Origin: Biscogniauxia marginata
Taxonomy: Eukaryota; Ascomycota; Sordariomycetes; Xylariales; Xylariaceae
Assembly: GCA_022695795.1 (NCBI GenBank)
Contig: MU404157.1
Coordinates: 86,541-150,540, forward strand
Direction: 5' to 3'
Length of the DNA: 64,000 bases
This document shows, one piece after another, positions 12,501-23,488 of the stretch (the stretch's first letter is position 1; each line of letters begins with the position of its first letter). The position numbers and the translations under genes were made by a program. The notes under the pieces were generated by a model. It saw nothing but the letters and a program-made list of their open reading frames with translations, was not told the origin of the DNA and ran no database searches.

Positions 12501-15500
12501 CTCCGACTCTTCGTCCATACAAGTGTCATAGCCTGGAGCGATTTGAGTTCCCCAATCCGTTATAAGATACGAGATGGCGCTTTTGAGGTACTCATCGTCA
12601 GTTAAACGGTTCTGCAGAAACTCGACAACAATCCTGTATGGTCCCTCCCATCTGAGTGTCTTTTCGAGGGCTACATTGCTGTCTAGGACTGACAGACTGA
12701 GATCAGCAAGCCATCTGCCGAGTTCGTCGGAATCGCTTCCCTCGAAGTTGCTGGCTGTCTTCCGAACATGGGATCGTAACCTCGAAATGGCCGCGGCCAT
12801 CACACCAAGAAGTTCTAACGCCATATTCCTTGCTGGGGCTGAGTTCTTCTCCCCGTCTACCTGCTGGAACATCAAGAGCATAGTGAGTCGTAGTAAAAGT
12901 TCTGCCGCGGGCCAGTCGGGAGAGTCTAAGCAAGTGGTGAAATCTTCGACGAACAAGTCTAGTAGGTTTCGATACGGTGTATCTCCGGACTTGGTTGATT
13001 TGAGCGCTCGCTTCACGATGAAGTTGACAACATAATGTGCGTAGCGATAGGCACCCTCAAAAAGCCCTTGCGCAAGATCCTGAAGCTCCTGGACAGCAGT
13101 CAAGTGCTGAGAAGCAGCATGATCTTCTGTCTTGATGGTATATCGAAGCTCCGCGTTGCCATTGGTACCATTGACTGCGTCAGGACTCCCATCCTCCAAG
13201 TATTGCATCATCTGCCCGTGGCTTTTCTCCTTATGATCATCAACGTTTCCGGCACTAGCTTGGATCAGACGCATCATTAGAGCTGAAACAGGCTGGATGC
13301 TCCCACCATCCGCGAGCTTGAATTGTCTTGCGCTCTGCTTGCCTACAGGTAGCTTCTCTAGGGACGTCAGGATTTCACTCAATATACCCTCTCGTTGGGA
13401 TGGGTTCATCAGGAAGATTTGCGACAGCATATTCATGGCGACCAAGCGAAGTCCATCAAATTTTTGTACGCCAATCACAGAGTCTTTCTCGGTGTATGCG
13501 TTCTCCACGAATATCAGTCCAGAGGCTAGGAACTCTAGGGTATTGACGACGGTCTCAGAGAGGTCTATACTTGCGATCAAGTCGGACATTAGCGCGAAGA
13601 GTCTTTGGCTTGAGGTGAAAAGAGTACTGATAGCCTTTTTATACACTGAGAGATGTCGGAAGAGATTGGCAGTTGGGCCAGAGCTTCGTAATTCGGCCAT
13701 TGGCACGATAATGCCTTCCATAACGTTCCTAAATAGATTGAGACCCAGCTGAATCAGGTCTTCGGAGTATAGTTGCTTCTCTTCTCGGCCACCGCACATG
13801 ATCCGCAGAGATGTACGTGCAGCTCTCAGGCCTGTGTCAATGTCAGGAAGTTGCTGTACCCAGAAACCAACCTCAGTCTCTCCCCAGCTCTCATCAATCT
13901 TGAAATCGAGAGTATCAGCATGTCTCAAGGACCCCTCGCTCAGACTTTGAATTCGAAGAAGATCATCGAGAGGTGCCTGACGGAAGCAGCCAACCTCGAT
14001 GGCTCTCTTAATTTGCTTTTGTGCCTTGTCGTGGGCGGCAGAGGTCATAGTCGGCTCCTGTTCACTGGTGAGGGCGACCAGGTGCGACATGCCACCAGAC
14101 TGGCTCGAAATTTGATCGTCGGCGGCGAATATTTCCTGAAGACATCTGCGCAGATCTGCAAACACAACATTGGCTCTTTCACGTTGATTGAGGTCGCCAC
14201 CCAGAGGGTCGTCGATAGCACCATGCGCCTTTTGCTTCCTCTTCTCCGACAAATGTGTCAGGGCATCCGGAGCATCGTCAACCACAACGAACTCTTCCTT
14301 ATTAAAGCTAGCTGCTGGCAACTCAATACGGATAATGGCCGGTTTCTGCGAGTTTGGCGCAGATGGAGATGGTGCTTTAGCTACTAGCTGAGAAGGCATA
14401 GGGGGTTCTGGTTGTGCCTCAGTCTTTATCAGGGGCCGTGAACTAGACTCCCGTGGGATCAGCCGTGCTGCCTGTATAGGCGCATGCTGCGACTGAGCTA
14501 CCTGCGGAGGTTGTGACGCAGGTAGCGGAATAGGAGGAACCTGCGGGGTGACTACCAAGTCGGCGAGTGAAACGGTCTGGGGCTGCGGTTGAGCTGTTGG
14601 GGTGACAGACATGGAAGAGGGGGGTTTTGGCGTGTTATGTTGTGAGGAGGCGGCGCTTCGTTCCTTCAGGGCAGGAATATGTATTTCGATGCGAGACTTG
14701 TTGCTGGCGACAGCCTGGGCATTCGTGGAAGCAGGATTATGCTTGACGACCTTTGGGGCTTCCTGCCTTCGGGCCTTTGGCGAATTCTTGAGGTTTCGGG
14801 GCGGCATTGCTGGATCGTTGGGTGTGGAGGCCTTGGGCGTTCCTGGAGTGGGATAACGAAAAGCTATGGCGGTGCTGTCATAGACCATCTTCGCAAAAGG
14901 CGAGATTCCATTAGTGAGACTCGGGGGAGGGTTCTCTGGCGCCGAGGAGACCTTTGGTGCAGTTTTAAACTGGCTGCGGAGACCTGGTTAGCATTCACTT
15001 GGACTGGCGGGGTGTAGGATCGGATGATAAATGTGACAATGCGAACACTCACAATTGAGTAATCTTCTCGGCCTTGAGCAGGCTTTGCAAGAATTCCAGG
15101 CTTCCGTCGAGACGCTTCGACTGGTTAGGATTCTCGGCTTCCTTATTCAACGCATCGTAATCGTCTCTCGAGACGAGACCGGCAATGGATGGCGCAAGCG
15201 GGCCTAAGCCGATGGTGGGATTGTTGAGGATATCTGGAGGATGGTTTCGAGATCGAGTCAGCCCCGTCAAAGATGGAAAGAGAAAAAGATGGGTTGGTGC
15301 CCGGGGCGAGCCACGAACGAGGAAGGAAGGCGTGTGAGAAAGAAGAAACATGAAATCCAAGGAAGGAACCACAAGCAGCAAGCAGGTGCGCACTTACCCG
15401 ATTCAAACGGGAGAACGGAGGTGAATGGAGTGTAAGGCAGCGCCTCGTTCAGGGTAAACGGCCTCGAGTTATCGCGACTCGGCGCGCCGGCCTGGGGATA

Positions 15501-15560
15501 CGCCTGTTGGCCATATGGAGGCGCGAGGCCATTCTGACTGCCTGGCTGTGGGTGCGCCAT
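9582..15560 (-). CDS. SCC2: Sister chromatid cohesion protein Scc2/Mis4 (NIPBL family), cohesin loader
   Basis: Scc2 with Scc4 loads the cohesin ring on chromatin and stimulates its ATPase; it acts in the nucleus. Exons 15398..15560, 15053..15233 and 9582..14973 give 1,911 aa, within the usual fungal size. Intron ends are GTAAGT/CCAG and GTGAGT/GCAG, with CTGAC and CTAAC branch sites, and splicing gives the continuous N-terminal conserved block (GLAPPYGQQAYP ... NNPTIGLGPLAPSIAGL). Residues about 145-300 are disordered and Pro/Gln-rich. The rest is HEAT-repeat solenoid; the diagnostic run around residues 1010-1130 includes VRDSALGLIGKCIAMRP and VRKRAMKLAKDIYLRN. The tail carries an acidic patch and a basic nuclear-localisation-like segment (GRKRKAIGTPGGRKKRPR). 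The start at 15560 is the first ATG of the conserved N-terminus. Rpa12 is transcribed divergently, 663 bases away. Confidence 0.95.
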
Positions 15561-16223
15561 GGTATTCCCACCACCTGGTTCACGACGGCCGGGCTTCCTA
15601 ATGGCTCATGGCAGATCACCTTTCTCTCGAGGCATGCGAGGGAGCGGTCGAGTCGACGTCGCGCTGTATGGGACTCGGCGTCATGCAGAATTCAGTTGTA
15701 ACAGTGCATGTGGGTGCGGTCGAGGTTATCGGATGGTGTAAGTCGGCAGTGGGTTGTGTGGTAGCTACATGTACCTAGGTTAGGTAGACACCCACCACAA
15801 CACATATCATCCGAGGGTGTTGTTGAACTCTTAAACGCGAGGCTTTCCCGAAGTTGGGACGTATGCGACAAGCCTCACGCTACATTCCTTGTCCACGAGA
15901 TTACGCTCTACAACAACCTAGCTTGCACACCCCTGTAAGTCGCCTTATCGATAGTACATGTCAACTACCTAAAGTTAGTGCCTTCCAAGGTCTCTACACC
16001 ACCTACCCAAGGTTAGACATTCTCCAACTCCAGATCTCTTGGCAGGCCAAACATATGCGTTACCTAACGGCCAACCAGCATTTTTTTTCCCTTTTTATTC
16101 TTATTTATTCTTATTTTCTTCTACTCGTACTTCCTCAACCCTTCCGCATTGCGACGACAAGCATTCCATAAGTTCACCCCCCAGCCACTCCAGGTACCTA
16201 ATCGAGTTCCCGAAGAGGCGAAA
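15561..16223. promoter_or_regulatory. Divergent promoter region SCC2 / RPA12
   Basis: This 663-base gap separates the start codons of SCC2 (-) and RPA12 (+), so it must hold both promoters. It contains a TACCTAGGTTAGGTAG word (15772-15788) and a T/C-rich tract at about 16080-16140 shortly before the RPA12 start, as is common upstream of fungal housekeeping genes. No TATA box stands out. Confidence 0.5.
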
Positions 16224-16720
16224 ATGGCGACTATCGGCTCTCTCGTCTTTTGTACCGACTGCGGCAATCTTTTACCGGTGTCCAAGGGCAATACGAAAAA
16301 TATATTGAAGTGCGATTGTTGTGGCGCTGAGAATAGAGGTTTGTCTAACCCAATCGCAAACCCAAATTCTCTCTTCTCCCACTTTCCCTTCGTCAGATTT
16401 GCTCATGGTGGTTCTCAGATATGACCTCTAAGACGACAGTCACCCGGAGCAAACCTTCGGATTTCCCTTCATTGTTGCGTCAGAAACTCTCAACCGTACA
16501 ATCGGTTGAGCGACACAAGATCCAGACAGAAGCATACACCAACGAGACATGCGATAAATGCGGGCGCACTCAAGTCAGGTTCTCAGCTGTGCAATTGCGC
16601 AGTGCAGATGAAGGAAGTACAATCATTTACACCTGTGAATGCGGGCACAGGTAAGACATTCTCTCATAGTACGAGTATCCTCGAGGCTGACTTCGTAATA
16701 GATGGACTACAAACAACTAA
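16224..16720 (+). CDS. RPA12: RNA polymerase I subunit Rpa12 (A12.2)
   Basis: Rpa12 is the small zinc-ribbon subunit of RNA polymerase I in the nucleolus; its C-terminal ribbon supports transcript cleavage and termination, like TFIIS. Exons 16224..16338, 16419..16650 and 16702..16720 give 121 aa (yeast 125). The N-terminal ribbon uses C10, C13, C30 and C33 (CTDCG ... CDCCG). The C-terminal ribbon has C83 and C86 (CDKCG), the acidic cleavage loop RSADEGST (residues 99-106), and C111/C113. The last pair is spaced C-X-C rather than the usual C-X2-C. The short third exon supplies only the terminal WTTNN. The gene converges on the deoxyhypusine hydroxylase gene with 148 bases between stop codons. 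Confidence 0.95.
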
Positions 16721-16868
16721 AACATGCCGAATTCGCTAATGAAACATACGGAGGGAAATGAAGAAATCGAAGTTATTCAAGGTTGCCAGGTAACATCACG
16801 TGGAATCATCTACTTTTTTGGTATCCTATCGCCAAACGCCTACCATGTGCCGTTGTGTGAGATCAAAT

Positions 16869-17950
16869 CTATGCTGCCACCTTTGGTGCCTCTGGGATGA
16901 GCGCATATTCTGCTTGGTGGGATTGTTCGTAATCCGCCATGTCTAATGCGACAATAACGCTATCACGAACGACCTTCTCCTTGTCATGAAGGAACTGTTT
17001 CAGGATATCCTCCACTCCTTCCTCGTCGCCAAGACTACCCAATGCCTCTGCAGCTTCGTGTCGAACCATGCTGGCTTCCTCGACATTGCTCAGTGCTGTT
17101 GTGAGAGCTGGGATTGAAGCAGGGTGGGAAAGCTGTCCGAAGACAAAAGCGATCTCGTGTCGGAAGAGTGCAGAGGAGTCTGCGAAGCCTTTCGCTAGGG
17201 CGAGGACTGCAGGAACGGCTGTCGGAAGATCTGGCGGTGACGCGAGGTCGCGCAGGGCAAACATGGCGCGGTACCGTAGGAAGAGCGGTGCGCTCGTGTC
17301 CATCAGCGTCTTTTCTAGCTCGTCGACTGTTTGGTTGGATTCGGGCATGGGAGGGGCTGGATCGATGGAGGCAAAATCGCTACAAATAGGTAGTTAGCAC
17401 AACAACTTCTTGTAGAGAGCCCTCGTTGGATGAGAAGAAGGGGGAGGGGTTGGGGGGGGTTAAAGGATAATGCCCACCTCTGGTGCAGCTTTTCCTTCTT
17501 TCGCTGCTCCGAGTTCTCCCACTCTATCCGGTCAATGGCAATCTCGCACGTCTCGGTGATGACGACGTCCTCCCCCTCGCGATCTCTGAATCTGCGCAGT
17601 ATTTCGAGGTTTTCGGCATATCCTAGAGCGCCTAATGCCTCTGCGGCCTCGTGTCTGCACATGGTGTCTTGTTGTAGATCAGCTAGAACCTCCTGGAGCG
17701 GTGCTACAGCGGCGGGGTTCGCCGACTGGCCGAGACAATAAGCAAGCTCATGCTTGAGGAGGGCAGATGACGACGTAAAGCCGGCGGAGATGGCGTCTAT
17801 GGCTGCGAGGGCCTCGTCACCCGTCTCGTGGCGTGCCAGGTGCTTGAGGGAGAAGAGGGCGCGAAAGCGAACCGGTAGCGGGGTAGATTCCGAGCAGAGC
17901 GATTCGCGGAGACTGGCGATCGTCGCCAACTTGTTGGTCTCCGACGCCAT
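16869..17950 (-). CDS. LIA1: Deoxyhypusine hydroxylase (DOHH)
   Basis: Hydroxylates the deoxyhypusine of eIF5A, the last step of hypusine formation, in the cytoplasm, using a di-iron centre. Exons 17478..17950 and 16869..17379 give 327 aa (yeast 325). The donor is GTGGGC, the acceptor TTGTAG; splicing in phase 2 restores the conserved linker [14 protein letters not shown]. The protein is two symmetrical halves of HEAT-like repeats. The four His-Glu pairs that bind iron are all present: H67-E68 ([10 protein letters not shown]), H100-E101 (RHEAAEALG), H232-E233 ([10 protein letters not shown]) and H265-E266 (RHEAAEALG). The gene is divergent to the pyridoxamine-phosphate oxidase gene and convergent with RPA12. 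Confidence 0.96.
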
Positions 17951-18660
17951 GGGAACTTATTTTGGTTGGAGGTCCCGGTTCTGGTATACGGTGCCTTGTC
18001 AGCTGGAAGAAACACCTAGCTGTCAAAGCAGATCGTCTTGTCAAACAAAACAAAATAGTTCGATCAAGCTTATCAGAAGTTTTTTTGGCGATCAAATGCT
18101 TTTATCGCTCGTACCACGCAGTGATAAGATCTAAAATTGGAGAAGTGGCCCCACAGGTACATCTGCTGCTACGGAATAGTAGCCGCCAACTGCAGATGGG
18201 CAGCTGCTGAGAGACAAACAGGTTCTTGCCGGACCGACACCCCTCCATCCATAAAATTACCCACCTACCTACTTCGTATGCGGACTGCCTTTAAATAGTG
18301 GGCAAGGTAGGTCATGTCCGATATAAGTTCTGAAAAACATGAGAAAATACGTAGGTATATGAGGTAATAAATTCCCTTAATGCCCGAAACTTACTTGTAT
18401 TAGTCCTCGCAACGAATGAACATAGGTATCTGGTTGGGCAAGCCGCCGGGTGCGAACTTATTAGCTCCACCTCAGGCAGCCTGTCTTGCCGGTTCGGGTC
18501 TGGCCCCCTACGATGTCATGATCATTATTCATAGACAACCGTCTGATGAGTGAGAATCAGTCCACCGCTTATTTTTAATAAATTAAAGAAGAGTCATATT
18601 TTCTCTTATTGCTTCATGAATTTTACCTTTCCGCGTTTGTTTGCAAGATCAACTACCAGG
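17951..18660. promoter_or_regulatory. Divergent promoter region DOHH / PDX3
   Basis: A 710-base gap between two divergent start codons. It has ACCTACCTAC near 18262-18272 and AT-rich sequence near 18570-18610. No specific binding site could be assigned. Confidence 0.4.
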
Positions 18661-19566
18661 ATGGCGCTACATTCTGCCAATGAGAACGCAAAAATGATCT
18701 GTAGGTTCTCAAATGACCTAAATACCCCTATGACTACAACAGCTCACCACGTCATAAATAATAACGATAATAATGATAACTGATAACTACTCTGCATAGT
18801 CGCGCCGGCCGGGAAGGAGTCCCACGGCCAGGCGGAACAATTCACCAAGGGCGTGCTAACCCGCTCCGACCTCGACCCGGCTTCGCCGACCCGGCAGTTC
18901 CACGCCTGGTTCGCAACGGCGCAGCAGTCGGGCCTGGTCGCGCACCCGGAGACGTGCTGCCTGTCGACCGCGTCGCTGCCGTCGGGCCGCGTCTCGTCGC
19001 GCATCGTCTACCTCAAGGAGCTCGATGCCCACGGCTTCGTCGTCTACAGCAACTTCGGCACCAGCCGCAAGGCCCGCGACCTCGCCACGAACCCCTGGTC
19101 CAGCCTGACCTTCTGGTGGGAGGGGCTCGAGCGCCAGGTCCGCGTCGAGGGCCACGCCAGCAGGCTCGCCCCCGGCGAGAGCCAGGCCTACTTCGACACG
19201 CGCGTGCGCGGCAGCAGGATCGGCGCCTGGGCGAGCCGCCAGAGCCAGGTCCTGAAGCCGGCGGCGGCTGTGGTCGGCGAAGAAGAGGCGGGGAAGAAAG
19301 AAGAAGGATATGGAAGCGCCAGCGGTGATGATGATGGGAGGAGGGAGCTAGATGGCTGGGTCAAGGAGGCAGAGGAGCGGTTTGAGGGCCAGGAGCACAT
19401 TCCGGTGCCGGAGTTCTGGGGTGGCTTGAGGATAGTGCCGGAGTCGGTCGAGTTCTGGCAGGGGCGCCAGAACCGCCTGCATGACCGGTTTGTCTACAGC
19501 AGGAAAGAATCTGCCAAGAATGAGGCTGGCGGTGATGAGTGGACGCTAGAGAGACTAAGCCCGTAG
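18661..19566 (+). CDS. PDX3: Pyridoxamine 5'-phosphate oxidase
   Basis: FMN enzyme that oxidises pyridoxamine- or pyridoxine-5'-phosphate to pyridoxal 5'-phosphate (vitamin B6). Exons 18661..18700 and 18800..19566 give 268 aa. The intron (GTAGGT ... GCATAG) splits a Phe codon and joins ENAKMI to FAPAGKESHGQAEQFTKG, which fits the family's N-terminus. FMN and substrate-binding blocks are visible: SSRIVYLKELD, YSNFGTSRKARDL, ALTFWW-like SLTFWWEGLERQVRVEG, YFDTRVRGSRIGAWASRQSQ, and the C-terminal FWQGRQNRLHDRF ... WTLERLSP. An acidic low-complexity insert (about residues 150-190) lies before the last block. A longer in-frame start at 18616 would add a basic, Arg-containing leader (MNFTFPRLFARSTTR), possibly mitochondrial. 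The first half of exon 2 is far more GC-rich than the surroundings. Confidence 0.93.
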
Positions 19567-21725
19567 ATCGATCGGGGATGTTTCCAGCCCCATTAGACCA
19601 TCTCCGCGCAAGTTTGAATAGATTTTAATCCGCTTTTGTAGCACAGAATATGACGAAAATACCACAATCCCCCCCCCCCCCCCCCTTTCCCTCCCGCCCC
19701 CTTTTCTTCCCGCCCCCTTTCCTGAGACCGGTTCTTACAAATCGTCGGCTTATTACCTTTTAAAGAATCCCATAGATTCACTGGTCTTGTACGGCCAAGA
19801 ATGGGATCGGTGCTCGTAGGTGAGACATATTGACTGTGTGCGTGCGGTTGACTGCTACCAGCCAGTGTCGCATAATCTTGGAGGGGGGTTTTCAATAAGG
19901 GAGGTGTTAATTTTGACTATTAATATCCAATACGCCAGGACGGTAGCATTGATGCAAGTAGGTAAATGCCCGGCTTGAATCGGTCCTACGATAGCTTGCT
20001 AATATACTGCTGGTCCTGTCGACACCTCTGTTCTCATGCAACTTGTGATCACTAAACCAAACTATATCTGCATAACAATCGGCTCTCGCCTTGTGAATAT
20101 TCGCCGGTCCTTCAAACTAGCCAGTCACCTCCTAAGCTTAACGCCCTTCGGTAACACCCGCGTTGCTATCTATCACCGTCAAACGCAGAACGCAACGGTG
20201 TATTCGCATTTCAAGACAGGTGACCACAGTAGCTGTTTCACCAATCGATCTACTGCATGCAATAGGCATCGGAGATATGTATCTACCTATTGAGCGGCTT
20301 CCATGGATCGGATTCCCGTCAGTGCCAGATTTTTAGACCACATGAGCATGTGCTGTAGTATGAAGAGTGTGCCGACTTGCATCACCTTTCCCATGGAGTA
20401 GCCAATGATTTAATATTGATATTAAATACTACCAACCTATCGGCCATTGGCAGCATCGCTCTCGGAAAGCTACAGCTCGCGTAGAGAGGAATGGACAGCT
20501 AAGCTCCCATTGCCTTTATTATGCAAGGGAAAGCCATCATAGCCTTTGGATGGTACAATATGGTCTACATACTTGAGAATTTACGTAAAGTTGGTTTGGA
20601 TAGTGGTTCAATAGACAGTGAACAGTTACTTGACTAAGACATGGTTCTTCTCTTCCCCCTAGTGGACAGCGGTAAACTCCGTATTGCTCAGAATACTTAA
20701 TGCCATGAAAACAGTATACTGCCATAATTTACATGTGTACATCATCAATATATTAGCCAGGTGGATATGACTTCTATGCCGAAAATCATGTCGATCGCCG
20801 TTTGGAGAGTTACGGGTTTTGTTCTGCAGCGTTAGTTAAGACGAAGGAAAAGGAAAGAAAAAGGCTTGGCAATGCATAGCACCTCTCTTCAAATTACCAT
20901 CTTCTCACGATTAACCAACCCACCATCCAACATGGTTGCCGTTAAGTCGTTGCTGGTCCTGGTGCCGATCTCGCGGAATGGCTCCGCGGCGGGCTACAAT
21001 CTAAGTGCTTGGGCTTTTATTACCGACTTTCCAAACAGATTCGAACGTCATGAATAGGACAGGAAGCAAGCCACAGCCCGCATGTTCAACGCGTCGGCTT
21101 CGTCCAATTAAGGATCATCGTTGTTTCTAACCCTTCAGTCCCGGGCCGCCCCATTGCTACGACCCACCCGTGATCAGAAAGGATATTCTGTAGCAACAAG
21201 ATCCAAACCGGCAGCCTTCTTCTGTTACTTTGGAGGCGTCCCCAACTGACTATTGACGCCCTGTTTCGTGAGATCGCGATTCACCGATGTGGTTTGGGGA
21301 CAATCTATCACCTTGATTACAAATAAACCGAAGTTAAGGCATCTCGTACGGTGATTTCTTCGTTACCGGGACTGCACTCAGCCCTATAACCGATCCTCTC
21401 TGCCAAGATAGGTGGGCAACTCGTTTGTTGTTTTAGGTGGCCTATCCTACAGGCTAAGATGCCTTGCTAGCTTCTGAGCTGCGGCTAACCAACTTTTCGA
21501 TGCCTACCTAATGATAAGTCATTGACTGATAGACATTCGGTTACAATTGAATGTCGGGAGATCCTCACAAAGGCCCATTATACCTTGTTTCTCGCTCAAG
21601 TAAACATCGCATTCTATCTAGGCTCCTCAGCCCCCTATCCTCTCATTGCCGTTTCTCGAAATCTCACAGATTCTAAACTAAGACTTCTCGGATCAATGAT
21701 CAAGACGTAACTATAGTGTACCTAA
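19567..21725. other. Intergenic, no gene seen
   Basis: No reading frame with splice partners or recognisable motifs. It starts with a 17-base C run (19669-19685) just after PDX3. The last few hundred bases probably hold the promoter and 5' leader of the bZIP gene. Confidence 0.5.
19669..19685 (+). repeat. Poly-C tract
   Basis: Seventeen consecutive C bases about 100 bases downstream of the PDX3 stop codon. Such tracts are prone to length error in sequencing. Confidence 0.9.
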
Positions 21726-22734
21726 ATGGTAAGATATTGTTATGACATTTATCCCACTATGATATCAGGCACAATCTAGGCAAATTTACATTGCTGACAA
21801 GACTTAATAGGACAAGGCGAACTTGACTAGAATTCGGGATAACCAGAGAAGGTCTCGTGCTCGGCGGAAAGAATATGTCCAAGAACTCGAGAAACGCTTG
21901 AGTGATTTCAAGCGCGAAGGTGTCGAAGTTACTTCTCAAATTCGGAAGGCTGCTCGGGGAGTTGCAGAAGAGAATAGACTGCTTCGAGTACTGCTCCGTC
22001 AACAAGGGTGCAGTGACGAGAAAACTAATGAATTCATCCAAACGAACACCATGGGTACACCTGTTGTCCAAAGCTCTCCGCAGGCTCTTGGATCTACAGC
22101 TCAAGTGCTGGAGTTCGGTTTGGAGCATCGGCTACCACAACCCTTTGAAGCCATGGCCCATCCAGTAAACTTCACTTCGGAGCTTTCTAAACCAGTGAAT
22201 AAGGAGGGCACCGATGGGAGTATCCTATCTAGCCAGAGGAGGTTGTCGACTAGTCACAATCGCGCAAGTTCTAGAACCTATTGCTGGAACAGCGAGTCCC
22301 GGCCTAATCACAATGCGTTCATCTTCAACACTCCACGGTACCATACTTCATTTTCATCCGAGTCTTCAGATGCTTGTACCATTGAAAGTACGGAACATCC
22401 AAGCCAAATTTACACTTCAACAGCTGGTGGCCATCTCATCAGTGACGGAGCACAACATATATCAGATGCTACGGGAACCGACCACGGTCCCTTACTACTA
22501 GAACCAGTTGATCACGAAACAGAGCTTGGTTGTGCAGGTTCTATGGCCTACAACAACTTAGAGGCCTTCCAGCTACACCACCAAGAGGATCTGTCATCGG
22601 GCAATCTAGCATCTCTACAGTCTGCGGCGGCGAAAATTGGTGGCACCATTACTGCCAACGACGTCTCCTCATTCCTCAGCCTAGAGCAAAAAGGCAGCGA
22701 TTATAACAGCTATGTAACAAACCCTAGTTACTAG
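21726..22734 (+). CDS. bZIP transcription factor
   Basis: A nuclear DNA-binding protein of the fungal bZIP family. The main exon is 21811..22734, preceded by TAG acceptor 21808-21810 and a CTGAC branch site; in-frame stops lie just upstream, so an earlier exon is required. The only well-placed partner is ATG at 21726-21728 followed directly by GTAAGA, so the first coding exon would be the start codon alone and the protein begins MDKANLTRIRDNQRR (308 aa). The basic region is RIRDNQRRSRARRKEYVQEL, followed by a heptad-like zipper (LEKRLSDFKREG and VAEENRLLRVLLRQQG). The rest is Ser/Thr/His-rich without other domains. This basic region and the DKAN(L)xRIRDNQRRSRARR signature belong to a group of uncharacterised Pezizomycotina bZIPs; the target genes are unknown. 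Confidence 0.82.
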
Positions 22735-23488
22735 ACTAGCGACTCTATTCGAGCATTAAATATACCAATTGAGGACTGAACCAGCACCAAGTATATGTAT
22801 GATAGCGGGTGATGAAATCATTGGAACAAAGTTAGGATTGTGAGTCTTGAGTAATGCCAGCATCTGAAAACAAAGTGAGCGAATTCACAATGCGCTACCA
22901 TCCAATTGCGGGTTGCGTTCTGAGAGTCGGGCTGATCGACATTCCAGTCATTTCTGCTATCCGCCGCATCTGAGGTCCGACTACTCGGTGGGTCATGGCT
23001 CTTTATCCTTAGAGAACTGAGACAGTGTACTGAAAGCGATAATTATCGATGCCTGAATAGAATTTCTATCTTCTTGTTGCTGTTTTCAGCGGTAGATTAG
23101 ATCAGGCTGACCTAATACAAAGCTGAGGTCTTCCTTTGTCTATCTTCTCATTATTTACGTGATGGGACAGTTAACAGCATCAATTGGATTCTCAAGAGCC
23201 TTCAAAGCTTGATATATGTTTCCAAAAATTCTTGCTCTTATGTGAAACCATTCTTCGGCTGTCAATTGCTTCCTTGCTAGTTGTGTCAACGTTCAACTTT
23301 TCATTCTCCGGCTAACGAGGCTAAGACACTCAAGGCAAGTTGACTACGAAAATATTCCTCATTTTATTTATAACAACTAGTCCATCGCGGTTCCCAAGCC
23401 ATCCCACATCTGAACGGACGGGCCGTTCTGGAGCCCTTTTCAGGTCGACTTCGGTCGATCAGTCATAGCACCTACTATAGGTTCCATC
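22735..23488. other. Intergenic, probable promoter of the giant gene
   Basis: A 754-base gap between the bZIP stop and the next start codon. Both genes lie on the plus strand, so it carries the upstream gene's 3' end and the downstream gene's promoter. No distinctive motif was recognised. Confidence 0.4.
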
